This document shows, piece after piece, positions 28,945 to 38,472 of a stretch of 54,448 nt of DNA (its first letter is position 1; every line of letters starts with the position of its first letter). Under the pieces are notes generated by a model, which saw only the letters and a program-made list of their open reading frames with translations, did not search any database and was not told the origin of the DNA. Source of the DNA: Kineosphaera limosa NBRC 100340 (GTDB taxonomy: Bacteria > Actinomycetota > Actinomycetes > Actinomycetales > Dermatophilaceae); assembly GCF_000298215.1 (NCBI RefSeq), contig NZ_BAHD01000040.1, positions 1 to 54,448 of the forward strand, written 5' to 3'. Made by a program: the position numbers and the translations under genes.

Positions 28945-29373
28945 GTGGAAACGATTCAGATCGAGCGACCGCGCGTGCGACAACTGCGGCGACGAACAGT
29001 GGCAGCTGTTGTCGTGCTGGGCCTGCTGGCCGCCGCCGCGATGTTCTCCTACGCGCGGATCAACTCGCCATCGGCCGTCGCGCAGAGGTACGTGGTCGCG
29101 ACTGCCGAGCCGGGGGACCGGGATGCCCTGAGCGGGGTCGTCGATTCACCCGGCGGCACGTCGGCCACTGAGATCCTCGGGCACGTTCACGGCCAGGTGC
29201 GCACGGCGCCGGTGGTGATCTCCAGGGTCACCGTGGCAGACGGCGAGACGCCGAGCATGAAATACGTCGTCGTCGACGGCACCAGTGACGGAACTCCGTT
29301 CACGACCGGCGTCACGCTGTTGAGTCAGCAGTCGGGCCTGGTGTGGCGCGTCAGTGCGGAATGGGCGCCGTAA
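28945..29373 (+). CDS. Hypothetical membrane-anchored protein
   Basis: 142 aa, no family recognised. A basic N-terminus (RPRVRQLRRR) leads into one helix (TVAAVVVLGLLAAAAMFSYA) and then an extracytoplasmic beta-rich part (QRYVVATAEPGDRDALSGVV, MKYVVVDGTSDGTPFTTGVT, GLVWRVSAEW). This layout suits a single-pass lipid-facing or secreted protein. The start could be GTG 28930 or GTG 28945; I prefer the latter. It is 73 bp upstream of a two-component system, which may be coincidence. Confidence 0.55.
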   Translation: METIQIERPRVRQLRRRTVAAVVVLGLLAAAAMFSYARINSPSAVAQRYVVATAEPGDRDALSGVVDSPGGTSATEILGHVHGQVRTAPVVISRVTVADGETPSMKYVVVDGTSDGTPFTTGVTLLSQQSGLVWRVSAEWAP

Positions 29374-29434
29374 CGCCCGAGGCACCCGTGACAGGGGCGG
29401 GCGCGCACCCGCCAGCGCATCGTCGCGCTGACTT

Positions 29435-29440
29435 TAGACT
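29435..29440 (+). promoter_or_regulatory. Leaderless-type -10 box for the histidine kinase gene
   Basis: TAGACT lies six bases before ATG 29447. Confidence 0.4.
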
Positions 29441-29446
29441 CGCTCC

Positions 29447-30628
29447 ATGGACCCTGGCCTGCTGCGACGGCCGTGGCGTCTGCTGGTCACCAGATGGCCC
29501 TGGTTGTGCCTGGCGTATCTGCTCGCGCACCTGCTCGGCGGATTGATCACCTGGATCACGATCAGCACCGTGATCCTCTTCCCGCTGTGGGCCCGGGGAT
29601 GGGCCCGCGTTGAGCGCCGCCTCGTGCAGTGCGCCGGGCGGGAGGCCTTGCAGGAGCCGGCGCCGCACGGAGGGGGAGTCTCGTGGCGGGAGATCGCGCT
29701 CGCGTTGGTGACGGCGTCGTTGACTCCGATCGGGATGCTCGGTGCCGGAGCGCTCGCGGTCTGGGTCGCCTCGACCCTCCTGAGCCCCGTCTCCGGCGCG
29801 CAGCGGTTCACCCTCGCGCAGGTGGCAGCGTCGGTCGGTCAGCCGGTCGCCGTCGCGCTGGGTCTGCTGTCTGCGCCCCTGGTCCTGTGGGGTCTTTGCG
29901 CCGCGGCCGTCGCCAACGCGTGGCTGTCCGCCAGGCTGCTCTCGCCGCGGGTCGAGGAGCTGGAGGCGCAGGTGCAAGCGCTCGCGGCGGCCGCCGTGCG
30001 CACCCAGGACGAGCTGTTGCTCGAACGTCGGCTACTGCAGCAGCAGTTGCACGACGGGGCCCAGTTGCAGATCAGCGTGGCCGGGGTGCGACTGGGGGTG
30101 CTGGAGTACGACCTCGAATCCGCAGTCGGTGACCAGGATCGTCCGCAGGTGCTAGCGACCCTGGCCCAGGTGCGCGAGAGCCTGGACGGCGCCGTCGATG
30201 CCATCCGCGACGCGGCCCAGGGCCTGTCGCCCCCGCTGCTTCGGGAGCGCGGCCTCGGGCCGGCGCTGCGAGCACTCGTGCGCGACCTGCCCCTACCGGT
30301 GACCGTCCGCGCAGAACTGCCACGCGCGGGCGAGGCCCTGGAGGCCGACCTGTACTTCATCGCTGCCGAAGCGGTCACCAACACCGTCAAGCACGCCCGG
30401 GCGACCCGCGCCACCATCGATCTGCGCGCCGACGAGCGGCAGGTCACCCTCACGATCACCGACGACGGAGCCGGTGGGGCGAAGCCGACCGGTGCCGGCC
30501 TGCTCGGGATCGGCACACGGGCCGCGCGGTGGGGCGGATCCGTCGCCCTGCACAGCCCGACCGGAGCAGCACCTCCCGACACAGGCACACAGATCACTGT
30601 GCGGATTCCGTGGAAGGAGGCGCCGTGA
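29447..30628 (+). CDS. Sensor histidine kinase (NarL/DesK-type, HisKA_3)
   Basis: 393 aa. Four or so membrane helices in the first ~175 residues (WLCLAYLLAHLLGGLITWIT, LGAGALAVWVASTLL and others) leave little extracellular loop, so it may sense the membrane or another protein. A coiled coil (VEELEAQVQALAAA) leads to the dimerisation/phosphoacceptor box RLLQQQLHDGAQLQ (His about 203). The ATPase part has FIAAEAVTNTVKHARAT (N box), ITDDGAGG and GLLGIGTRAARWGG. Its stop overlaps the response regulator start (GTGA). Confidence 0.88.
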   Translation: MDPGLLRRPWRLLVTRWPWLCLAYLLAHLLGGLITWITISTVILFPLWARGWARVERRLVQCAGREALQEPAPHGGGVSWREIALALVTASLTPIGMLGAGALAVWVASTLLSPVSGAQRFTLAQVAASVGQPVAVALGLLSAPLVLWGLCAAAVANAWLSARLLSPRVEELEAQVQALAAAAVRTQDELLLERRLLQQQLHDGAQLQISVAGVRLGVLEYDLESAVGDQDRPQVLATLAQVRESLDGAVDAIRDAAQGLSPPLLRERGLGPALRALVRDLPLPVTVRAELPRAGEALEADLYFIAAEAVTNTVKHARATRATIDLRADERQVTLTITDDGAGGAKPTGAGLLGIGTRAARWGGSVALHSPTGAAPPDTGTQITVRIPWKEAP

Positions 30629-31290
30629 GAATCCTGCTCGCCGAGGACTCGGCACTCATGCGCGAGGGACTGGCCGCACTCCTGGAGCGCGCGGGTCACG
30701 ACGTGGTCGCGCCCGTCGACAGCGCAGACGCGCTGCGCCGAGCGGTCCGATACCGCGCGGATCTGCCGGACCTCGTCGTCACCGACGTCCGCATGCCCCC
30801 GGACAACACCGACGACGGACTGCGAGCCGCCGTAGCCATCCGCATCGAGCACCCCCGCCTGCCGATCCTGCTGCTGTCGCAATGGCTAGGTAACGAGTAC
30901 CTCGGACGGATCATGGACTCGGTTCGCGACGACCCCGACGCCGGTGGCGTGGGCTACCTGCTCAAGGATCGCGTAGGGCACGTGCGCGAGTTCATGGCTG
31001 CCGTGGAGGCGGTCGCGGCCGGCGGCATCGTCGTGGGCCGCAAGGTCGTCGCAGCGCTGATGGACCGACGAGACACCGGCTTGAGTGCCCTGACCGATCG
31101 AGAGCGAGACGTGCTGCGGCTGCTGTCGGCGGGGGAGACCAACCAGCAGATCGCCCGCACCCTGCACGTCTCCGAAGGCGCGGTCGTCAAGTACGTCAGC
31201 GCGGTCTTCGACAAGCTGGACCTCAGCGGTGAGCAGGGCAATCGTCGCGTCCTGGCCGTGCTCGCCTACCTGCGCCGCGACGAGCCATGA
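30625..31290 (+). CDS. Response regulator, NarL/LuxR family
   Basis: 221 aa. The receiver domain (1-~125) has the acidic pair in LLAEDS and the phosphoacceptor Asp54 in VVTDVRMP; the conserved Lys is in YLLKDRVG. The LuxR-type HTH (about 153-200) reads LTDRERDVLRLLSAGETNQQIARTLHVSEGAVVKYVSAVFDKLDL. Coupled by overlap to the histidine kinase gene. The next genes encode an ABC transporter of the MacB type, a common target of such systems in Gram-positives (inference). Confidence 0.92.
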   Translation: MRILLAEDSALMREGLAALLERAGHDVVAPVDSADALRRAVRYRADLPDLVVTDVRMPPDNTDDGLRAAVAIRIEHPRLPILLLSQWLGNEYLGRIMDSVRDDPDAGGVGYLLKDRVGHVREFMAAVEAVAAGGIVVGRKVVAALMDRRDTGLSALTDRERDVLRLLSAGETNQQIARTLHVSEGAVVKYVSAVFDKLDLSGEQGNRRVLAVLAYLRRDEP

Positions 31291-31309
31291 CCCGCTGACG
31301 AGTGCGGCC

Positions 31310-31344
31310 GGGGGGATTCCACCCGGCTTTCGGGCGGGAACCCC
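31310..31344. terminator. Possible terminator after the two-component genes
   Basis: GGGG...TTCC...CCCG (31310-31325) can pair with CGGG..GGAA..CCCC (31331-31344) around a GCTTT loop, with small bulges. Located 20 bases after the regulator stop. Confidence 0.35.
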
Positions 31345-31382
31345 TACTGCGCCGCGGGGCGCGCGCGGCGTGGACTGTTCCC

Positions 31383-32129
31383 ATGTCGACCGTTACCTGC
31401 GCCTGCGCCGCCGCCCTGAGCAACGTCACCGTGATCTTCGGTCGCAACGAGGCCGCCGTCGTGGCGCTCGACGGCATCAGCCGTGAGTTCCGCGCCGGCA
31501 GTTTCACCGCGATCATGGGGCCGTCGGGCTCGGGCAAGACGACCCTCCTGCAGACCATCGCCGGGCTCATCAGTCCCACGCGGGGCCAGGTGCACCTCGG
31601 GGAGAGGCGGATCGACGATCTTCCGGAGCGTGAACTCGCCGTGCTGCGCCGCGATCAGGTGGGGTTCGTCTTTCAGGATTTCAACCTGCTGCCGCCGTTG
31701 ACCGCGGCCGAGAACATCACGCTCCCGCTGCGGCTGGCCCGCCGCGCCCCGGAGCAGGAGTGGTTCGCGCAGCTCACCCGCCGCGCCGGGATCGAGGACC
31801 GACTCGACCATCGGCCCGACCAGCTCTCCGGAGGCCAGCAGCAACGGGTTGCCCTGTGCCGCGCCCTGCTGACTCGCCCCGGTTTGCTCTGCGGGGACGA
31901 ACCCACCGGCAACCTCGACCGGGAGTCGGGCCGGCAGGTGATGGCCCTGCTCCGGGAGGCGGTGGACGACTTCGGCCAGACTCTCGTGCTGGTGACTCAC
32001 GACCCGATCGTGGCGGCTTACGCCGACGAGGTGATCTTCCTGCTCGACGGGTCGATCACCCACACGGCGACCAGCCCCACCGCCGAGTCGGTGGCGCGCA
32101 CGATGACGACCCTGGTGCGGCAGCGATGA
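31383..32129 (+). CDS. ABC transporter ATP-binding protein (MacB/LolD type)
   Basis: 248 aa. Motifs: Walker [10 protein letters not shown] (46-54), Q-loop [20 protein letters not shown], signature [16 protein letters not shown], Walker [13 protein letters not shown] and switch His in LVLVTHDP. The Q-loop sequence [16 protein letters not shown] is typical of MacB/LolD/FtsE-like ATPases paired with FtsX-type permeases, which move peptides, antibiotics or lipoproteins rather than nutrients. ATG 31383 is used; earlier in-frame codons lack homology. The stop overlaps the permease start (ATGA). Confidence 0.92.
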   Translation: MSTVTCACAAALSNVTVIFGRNEAAVVALDGISREFRAGSFTAIMGPSGSGKTTLLQTIAGLISPTRGQVHLGERRIDDLPERELAVLRRDQVGFVFQDFNLLPPLTAAENITLPLRLARRAPEQEWFAQLTRRAGIEDRLDHRPDQLSGGQQQRVALCRALLTRPGLLCGDEPTGNLDRESGRQVMALLREAVDDFGQTLVLVTHDPIVAAYADEVIFLLDGSITHTATSPTAESVARTMTTLVRQR

Positions 32130-34667
32130 TCGGCCTGGGCTGGGCGCTGGTGCGTCGCCAGAGCGGCACGCTGGCCGGGGTGCTGGTCATGATGACCGTC
32201 GGTGCCGCATTGATCGCAGCCTTCCTCCTCGTGCGCGACTCGCTGGAGCAGACCCGCGCGCCGGTCGAGCGCTACGCCGCAGCGCCGGTGGTCGCTGCCG
32301 GGACCAGCGGCAACGCGGGCCTGTTCACGCCGGCGACGGTCGCGCAGCTGGAGGCGATCCCAGGGGTCGCGCACGCCATCGGCGAGGTGAGCATGCCGGC
32401 GCAGGTTCTCCGGGCCGACGGCACGCCACTTGTGCAGCAGGAGCGGATCGCGCAGTTCGCGCACTCCTGGACCAGCGCCTCCCTCACGCCGTTCGAGATC
32501 GTCGAGGGCGCTGCGCCAACGCAGGCGGGCCAGGTAGTGCTCGATGCTGCGCTGGCCCAGCGGGCGGGAGCGGGCGTCGGGCAGCGGGTGCCGGTACAGA
32601 TCGGCGGACTCGTCGAGCACCTTGTCGTGACCGGAGTCGCCCGCGCCGCGGGGTCGTTCGAGGGTCAGCACGCGCTCTTCCTGGCTCCCCAGCAGGCGGC
32701 CGCGGTCGCGGGCCGTGGGCAGGGCCGAGTCGATGCAGTGGGCCTGGCGCTGACCTCGGGCACCGACCCGCACCCGGTCGCGCAGGCGGCGCACGACCTG
32801 GTGGCCAGGGCGCTGGGCGGCGACATGGTGGTCCCGTCGGGGACACCGTCGTACCGGGTCGCCGTCGGGACTGATCGCGGCGAGCTGGAGGTGGCGATGC
32901 CCGATCATCGAGCCTCCGCGCAAGTCCTGCGGATGCTCGTGTGGATCGTGGCCTTCATGGCCGTGGCGATCATCGGCGGCGCGCTCATCACCGCGGTGCG
33001 CCGCCGAGCCAGGCAGGTGGCCCTCCTGCGGGCCGTGGGAGCGACTCCGAACCAGATCCGGCTGTTGTGCCAGAGCGAGGCCCTGGTGCTCTCGCTGGTC
33101 GCGGCAGTCACGGGCGCCCTGCTCGGTGCCGCTTTGGCGTGGGGGCTCATCGAGGGGTTCGCAGCGTTGGGGGTCGTCAGCTCTGCCGTCCGCCTGCACG
33201 TCGGCCTGGCGGCGATGCTGGCCGCCGGGGCGGTCACCGTCGTGGTCGGTCAGGTGGCCGCATGGTGGGCCTCGCGCTACGCGTTGCGCATCCGGCCCGC
33301 GGATGCCCTGGCGGGCCAGGGGGAGCTCAGCGCGGGCCCGACCATCCGCACGCGGGCCCCGACCGCCGCTGGAATCGTGCTGCTGCTCGGCGCGGGGGCG
33401 CTGCAGCTGGCCGGCATGACCACGGCCCTGCCGGAGGCGCTGCTGCCCAGTTACGGGATGATCGCGAGCCTGCTCGTGATGCTTGGAGTCGCTGCTGAGC
33501 TCCACAGCCATCCGGGTGCTGTCCGGCCTGCTGCAACGCCCCGTCGCGGCAGCCTTTCGGGTAGGCGGCTTCCTGGCGGCCGCCACCGTGCGCTTCACCC
33601 ACCGCCGCCTGGCGGGCATGGCGGCACCCCTGGCCGTCGGTATCGCGATCGCCGGCTGGGCGTTGGCCGGGCTGCCCCTGTTCGCCATGAGCAACGCCCA
33701 ACAGGTGGCCGACCGCTTCGACGCCGACTACGTGATCACGACACCGATCGTGCGCGACACCCACACCGGCCTCTCACCGCAGGCCGTCGCCGCCCTCTCC
33801 GCAACACCGGCGGTGGCGACCGCCGGCCTGCGCCAGACGTGGCTGCAGACCGCAAAGGACGGTGGGCCCGCCACCGCCACGTGGAGCAGCGTCGTCACCG
33901 GCGACGCCGCGAGACTGCTCGATCTCGGCGACGTTCAGGGCGACCTGGCCAGACTCGACTCCGGAATCGCGCTCGGCGCCGAGAACGCGGCCAGGGGCGG
34001 CGTCGCGCTCGGCGACACGGTGCAGGTGCGCCTGCCCGGCGCCGCCCACCCCGTCGCCCTGGAGGTCGTCGCGCTGTTCAGCGCCGAAGGCGGCGACCAG
34101 GGTGCGGTCGTGTCGCAGCAGGCCCTTGGGCAGCACGTGGCAGCCGCCTGGTTCGACTATGTGCTCGTCTCCGGAGAGGGCGAGCCCCAGCAGGACTCCC
34201 TACAGAACGCACTGTGGGACGCCCTGGGTGGCGGGCCCGGCAGCGTCACGGTGCAGCACAAGCCGGACTTCCTCGCCTCCTACATCGAGACCCGCCGGGC
34301 CGCGGTCGACAACCTCGGCACGATCGCCGTCGTCCTCGTCGGCATCTTCCTCGTGCTCGCGGCCGCCAACGCTCTCGGGCTCTCGGTTGCTGATCGCACC
34401 GGCGAGGTGAGCGCCCTGCGGCGCCTGAATGCCACCGCGGGGCAGGTGCGCTCGATGATCGCGTGGGAGATGGCGCTGACCGTCGGACCCGCCTGGCTGC
34501 TCGGCGCGGCGGCCACGGGGTGGATGGCCTTCGCCATGGCGAGCGGCGACCTACGGGCGACGGTGTGGGCCTATCCGCTGGGGGCGCTGTCGCTCGTCGG
34601 AGCGGCCGGTCTGCTGTGGGCTGTCGTCGGATCGCTCGCCACGATTCGAGGGCGCTCGAGCGCCTAG
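32126..34667 (+). pseudogene. FtsX-type ABC permease, frameshifted
   Basis: Partner of the ATPase upstream. Frame 2 runs from ATG 32126: an N-terminal helix (LAGVLVMMTVGAALIAAFLL), a large extracytoplasmic MacB-like domain, and an FtsX domain (VWIVAFMAVAIIGGALITAV, RQVALLRAVGATPNQIRLL). Near 33485-33505, after SYGMIASLLVMLGVA, homology moves to another frame, LSSTAIRVLSGLLQRPVAAA, and continues through a second extracytoplasmic domain and a second FtsX domain (GIFLVLAAANALGLSVADRT, EVSALRRLNATAGQVRSMI). One extra base would explain it. Restored length ~846 aa, the usual 8-10 helix size. Confidence 0.8.
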
Positions 34668-34699
34668 CCATGCCCTGCGGTGCGGACTGAGCAACGTAA

Positions 34700-34746
34700 T
34701 AGCAACCAAAGTTGACGAGCCCCGAATAGCAACGTAGGTTGACGGC
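34700..34746 (+). promoter_or_regulatory. Two direct repeats with CAAC-N4-GTTG dyads at the HTH gene promoter
   Basis: TAGCAACCAAAGTTGACGAG (34700-34719) and TAGCAACGTAGGTTGACGGC (34727-34746) repeat with a 27-bp period, and each holds the dyad CAAC-N4-GTTG. The second overlaps the likely -10 TAGGTT (34735-34740), six bases before ATG 34747. Strong candidate operator for the HTH protein encoded next. Confidence 0.6.
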
Positions 34747-34989
34747 ATGGAGTCGACACAGGTGGCGCAGGCTGCGGCTAATACCAGCGATCCCCGGGTG
34801 GGGTTGCGGGCGGTCGCGTCGATGCGCACCTTGACCGACGTGCTCGAGCTGCGGCAGGTGGAGGCGGCGCTGCGCTCCGGGATGAGTTGGCAGCAGATCG
34901 CCGACGCCCTGGGGGTGACCCGCCAGGCGGTGCACAAGAAGTACGCCAAGAAGGTCGACCCGTCCATCCCCGTACCGAGGAGGAGCTGA
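34747..34989 (+). CDS. Small helix-turn-helix protein
   Basis: 80 aa. The C-terminal half is an HTH: LTDVLELRQVEAALRSGMSWQQIADALGVTRQAVHKKY. No other domain. Its start is at leaderless distance from TAGGTT, and its stop shares one base with the next start (TGATG). The repeated dyads upstream suggest it represses its own operon. Such a small HTH protein followed by a Clp N-terminal-domain protein is a recurrent actinobacterial pairing as far as I recall; the biological role is not known to me. Confidence 0.75.
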   Translation: MESTQVAQAAANTSDPRVGLRAVASMRTLTDVLELRQVEAALRSGMSWQQIADALGVTRQAVHKKYAKKVDPSIPVPRRS

Positions 34990-35993
34990 TGAGCAAGTTC
35001 ACCGACCTGGCCAAGACGTCGCACGCGCTGTCGTTGGCTGCCATGGAGGAGGCCTCGCGCACCGGGCAGCGCATCGCCGACATCGACCACCTGCTGCTGG
35101 CCCTCACCGTCAACGAGCAGAGCGCCGGCCAGGTGCTGCGCAGCATGGGCATCACCCTGGCGGCCGCCCGCGCGGCGGTGTCGGCCCAGCACGACGCGCA
35201 GCTGGCGGCCCTCGGAGTGCAGGCCTCGATGCCCGAACCGGGCCGCATCGTCTTTCACGAGACCGACGGATACGACTGGAGCGAGCGAGCGCTCGACCTC
35301 ATCAAGCGCTCCGCAGACGGTGGGCGCAGGGGCGACGCAACGGCCGTGCTGCGCGAGTTGGTCGCCGAACCCAGCGGACTCATCGAAGACCTCCTGAGTC
35401 GACTCGACTCCTCACCTGCTGCGGTGCTGACCCGGCTCGACGAGGTCGAGAGCGTTCCCGTGCACACCTCGCGCGCCAACACCGACTCGTTGACGGGCAC
35501 CTCGCGAGCCTTCGTGCCCGCCTCGCTCGAGCAGGTGTGGCACCTGCTGGCCGACCCCGGCCGGATGCCGGAATGGGACCAACGAGTGGGTTCCGTTCTG
35601 GTCGGCGCGCCGCCTGAGCCGCCTGAGCCGGGTGCCCGATGGAGCGCCCTGGCTCCGAGCGTCGGCCCCGACGGCAGGGCGCTGAAGGTCAAACCGGCGT
35701 GGCGCCGACTGAGCATCGAGCTGATCGCCTTCGAGCCGCAGACGACCATCGCCTGGAGCCTGACGTACCCGGACGCCGACCGGGCCAACGCGCGGATCGT
35801 CCGCATCGACCTCGCACCCGCGGCCGGCGGCACCAGCCTCGGCCTCACGCTCTCCTTCGAGCGCCACCCCGACCGCGCCCGCCGCCCCTTGCCCCGACGC
35901 CTGCTCGGTCCCGCCCTGCGCCCGCTGCACCGCGCCGTGATCTGGCTCCAGCTCAACCAGCTCGGCTCCGGTATCAGCCGCGTCTTCCGCTGA
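34989..35993 (+). CDS. Clp N-terminal domain protein fused to a SRPBCC domain
   Basis: 334 aa. Residues 1-~145 form a double Clp R (ClpA/ClpC N-terminal) repeat: KTSHALSLAAMEEASRTG, IDHLLLALTVNEQSAGQVL, then DWSERALDLIKRSADGG and TAVLRELVAEPSGLIEDLLS. No AAA+ ATPase follows. Instead residues ~165-330 look like a SRPBCC/START-like fold: TGTSRAFVPASLEQVWHLLADPGRMPEWDQRVGSV and TIAWSLTYPD, ending with a basic C-terminus. This pairing of a substrate-adaptor fold with a ligand-binding fold is unusual. Ribosome site AGGAGG; coupled to the HTH gene. Confidence 0.8.
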   Translation: MSKFTDLAKTSHALSLAAMEEASRTGQRIADIDHLLLALTVNEQSAGQVLRSMGITLAAARAAVSAQHDAQLAALGVQASMPEPGRIVFHETDGYDWSERALDLIKRSADGGRRGDATAVLRELVAEPSGLIEDLLSRLDSSPAAVLTRLDEVESVPVHTSRANTDSLTGTSRAFVPASLEQVWHLLADPGRMPEWDQRVGSVLVGAPPEPPEPGARWSALAPSVGPDGRALKVKPAWRRLSIELIAFEPQTTIAWSLTYPDADRANARIVRIDLAPAAGGTSLGLTLSFERHPDRARRPLPRRLLGPALRPLHRAVIWLQLNQLGSGISRVFR

Positions 35994-36069
35994 TCGCCGG
36001 CCCGCTGGGCGCTCGCCATGGTCCTAGCCGAAATGTCCCGGCGCGTCCTGTCGGTTCGCCGTACGAGAC

Positions 36070-36082
36070 GGTGACGTTCACC
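36070..36082. promoter_or_regulatory. Palindrome GGTGA-CGT-TCACC upstream of pflB
   Basis: A perfect 5-bp inverted repeat with a 3-nt centre, 128 bp before pflB, immediately upstream of a possible promoter (TTGAAC 36084-36089, GAGAAT 36106-36111, spacer 16). Candidate regulator site. Confidence 0.35.
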
Positions 36083-36123
36083 CTTGAACCCCACAGCACC
36101 TGAGGGAGAATCCGGGTTTAGGC

Positions 36124-36140
36124 TGATGTAAGCCACATCA
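36124..36140. promoter_or_regulatory. Dyad TGATGT-N5-ACATCA upstream of pflB
   Basis: Perfect 6-bp inverted repeat, 71 bp before the pflB start. It resembles CRP/FNR-family sites in size and in the TGAT/ATCA edges, which would suit an oxygen- or redox-regulated gene; this is inference. Confidence 0.4.
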
Positions 36141-36210
36141 CACCGTTACCCGTTTGATGCGCAGCGGCGGTCAATGCCCGCCAAGCCATCGGTGGAGGGA
36201 ACCTCAGAAC

Positions 36211-38472
36211 ATGACAAGCACCGTGCCTTCAGTGGGCCACTTGGCGCAGCAGTGGGCGGATTTCACCAACGGACCCTGGCAGGACCAGATCGACGTCCGC
36301 GACTTCATCCAGTGCAACTACACCCCGTACGCGGGCGACGATTCGTTCCTTGCGGGGCCGACCTCGCGCACGCTCGGCATCTGGGATCGTCTGTCGCAGA
36401 TGTTCCCGGTCGAGCGCGAAAAGGGCGTCTACGACATCGATTATCGAACTGTCTCCGCCATTGACGCCTACGCCCCCGGTTACATCGACCAGGAGAACGA
36501 GCTGATCGTCGGTCTACAGACCGACGCGCCGCTCAAGCGCGCCATCATGCCTTACGGCGGCTGGCGCATGGTCGAACAATCGCTGAACACCTACGGCTAC
36601 CCGGTGCTCCCGGAGCTGAAGGAAACGTTCACCTCCTACCGCAAGACCCACAACGTCGGCGTGTTCGACGCCTACACCAACGCCATTCGAGCCGCCCGCT
36701 CCAGCCACATCATCACCGGGCTGCCCGACGCCTACGGTCGCGGTCGCATCATCGGCGACTACCGCCGCGTCGCGCTCTACGGCGTCGACGCCCTCATCGA
36801 CGCCAAGAAGGTCGACCGGATGGAGCTGGACGCCCAGCCCTCCATCGAGAGCGTCATCCGCGACCGCGAAGAGAACTCCGAGCAGATCCGCGCCCTGCAA
36901 GAGCTGAAGTCGATGGCCGCCGGCTACGGCTACGACATCTCCGGGCCCGCCGGCACCGCCCGCGAGGCCGTCCAGTGGCTGTACTTCGGCTACCTCGCGG
37001 CCGTCAAGGAGCAGAACGGCGCCGCCATGTCGATCGGGCGCAACTCGACCTTCCTCGACGTCTACATCGAGCGCGACCTGGCCCGCGGCGTGCTCACCGA
37101 AGAGCAGGCCCAAGAGCTCATCGACGACCTCGTCATCAAGCTGCGCATCGTGCGCTTCCTGCGCACCAAGGACTACGACGAGATCTTCGCGGGCGACCCG
37201 ACCTGGGTCACCGAGTCGATCGGCGGCATGGGCGACGACGGACGCTCGATGGTCACCAAGAGCTCGTTCCGCTTCCTGCAGACGCTCTACAACCTCGGCC
37301 CCGCCCCGGAGCCCAACCTCACAGTGTTCTGGGCGACCGACCTCCCGGAGGGGTTCAAGCGCTTCTGCGCCAAGGTCTCCATCGACACCTCGGCGATCCA
37401 GTACGAATCCGACACCCTCATCCGCAGCGTCTCCGGTGACGACGCCGCCATCGCCTGCTGCGTCTCGCCGATGAAGCAGGGCAAGGCGATGCAGTTCTTC
37501 GGCGCCCGAGTCAACATCGCCAAGTCGCTGCTCTACGCGATCAACGGCGGCCGCGACGAGATGAGCGGCAAGCAGATCGCGCCGGCGACGGTGCCGCTGA
37601 ACGACCCCAGCAAGCCCCTGGACTACGACGAGGTCTACGCCCGCTACCTGAGCACCCTCGACTGGGTGGCCTCGATCTACGTCAACGCGCTCAACGTCAT
37701 CCACTACATGCACGACAAGTACGCCTACGAGCGCATCGAGATGGCGCTGCACGACCGGGAGGTGCGACGCACCCTGGCCTGCGGCATCGCCGGCCTGTCG
37801 GTCGCGGCCGACTCGCTGTCGGCGATCAAGTACGCCACGGTCACCCCCGTCGTCGACGACCACGGCCTCGTCGTGGACTACACGATCGAGGGCGCGTTCC
37901 CCACGTTCGGCAACGACGACGACCGCGTCGACGACATCGCCGCCGACCTCGTGCGCGTCTTCATGGAGAAGATCCGCCAGTTCGAGACCTACCGCGGGGC
38001 CGTGCACACGCAGTCGGTGCTGACGATCACCTCCAACGTCGTCTACGGCAAGGCCACCGGCAACACCCCCGACGGCCGCCGCGCCGGCGAGCCGTTCGCC
38101 CCCGGGGCCAACCCGATGAACGGCCGCGACACCCACGGCATGCTGACCTCCGCGCTGTCGGTGGCCAAGCTGCCGTACGCCGACGCCGAGGACGGCATTT
38201 CGCTGACCAACACGGTCGTGCCCAGCGGCCTGGGGCGCGACGAGGCCGAGCGCGTCACCAACCTCGTCGGCCTGCTCGACGCCTACGTCGGTGAAGGCGG
38301 CTACCACCTCAACGTCAACGTGCTCAACCAAGAGACGCTCGTCGACGCCATGGAGCACCCGGAGAACTACCCGCAGCTGACCGTGCGGGTTTCCGGCTAC
38401 GCCGTGAACTTCGTGCGGCTGACCAAGGAGCAGCAGCTTGACATCCTCAACCGGACGTTCCATCAAGGCTGA
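36211..38472 (+). CDS. pflB: Formate C-acetyltransferase (pyruvate formate-lyase)
   Basis: Glycyl-radical enzyme converting pyruvate and CoA to acetyl-CoA and formate under anoxic conditions. 753 aa, close to E. coli PflB. The catalytic cysteine pair is Cys416-Cys417 in AIACCVSPM, and the glycyl-radical residue is Gly729 in [14 protein letters not shown]. Other conserved stretches: [23 protein letters not shown] and [28 protein letters not shown]-like N-terminus. ATG 36211 has GGTGGAGGG upstream. The pflA gene overlaps its 3' end. Activity depends on PflA and on absence of oxygen. Confidence 0.97.
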   Translation: MTSTVPSVGHLAQQWADFTNGPWQDQIDVRDFIQCNYTPYAGDDSFLAGPTSRTLGIWDRLSQMFPVEREKGVYDIDYRTVSAIDAYAPGYIDQENELIVGLQTDAPLKRAIMPYGGWRMVEQSLNTYGYPVLPELKETFTSYRKTHNVGVFDAYTNAIRAARSSHIITGLPDAYGRGRIIGDYRRVALYGVDALIDAKKVDRMELDAQPSIESVIRDREENSEQIRALQELKSMAAGYGYDISGPAGTAREAVQWLYFGYLAAVKEQNGAAMSIGRNSTFLDVYIERDLARGVLTEEQAQELIDDLVIKLRIVRFLRTKDYDEIFAGDPTWVTESIGGMGDDGRSMVTKSSFRFLQTLYNLGPAPEPNLTVFWATDLPEGFKRFCAKVSIDTSAIQYESDTLIRSVSGDDAAIACCVSPMKQGKAMQFFGARVNIAKSLLYAINGGRDEMSGKQIAPATVPLNDPSKPLDYDEVYARYLSTLDWVASIYVNALNVIHYMHDKYAYERIEMALHDREVRRTLACGIAGLSVAADSLSAIKYATVTPVVDDHGLVVDYTIEGAFPTFGNDDDRVDDIAADLVRVFMEKIRQFETYRGAVHTQSVLTITSNVVYGKATGNTPDGRRAGEPFAPGANPMNGRDTHGMLTSALSVAKLPYADAEDGISLTNTVVPSGLGRDEAERVTNLVGLLDAYVGEGGYHLNVNVLNQETLVDAMEHPENYPQLTVRVSGYAVNFVRLTKEQQLDILNRTFHQG

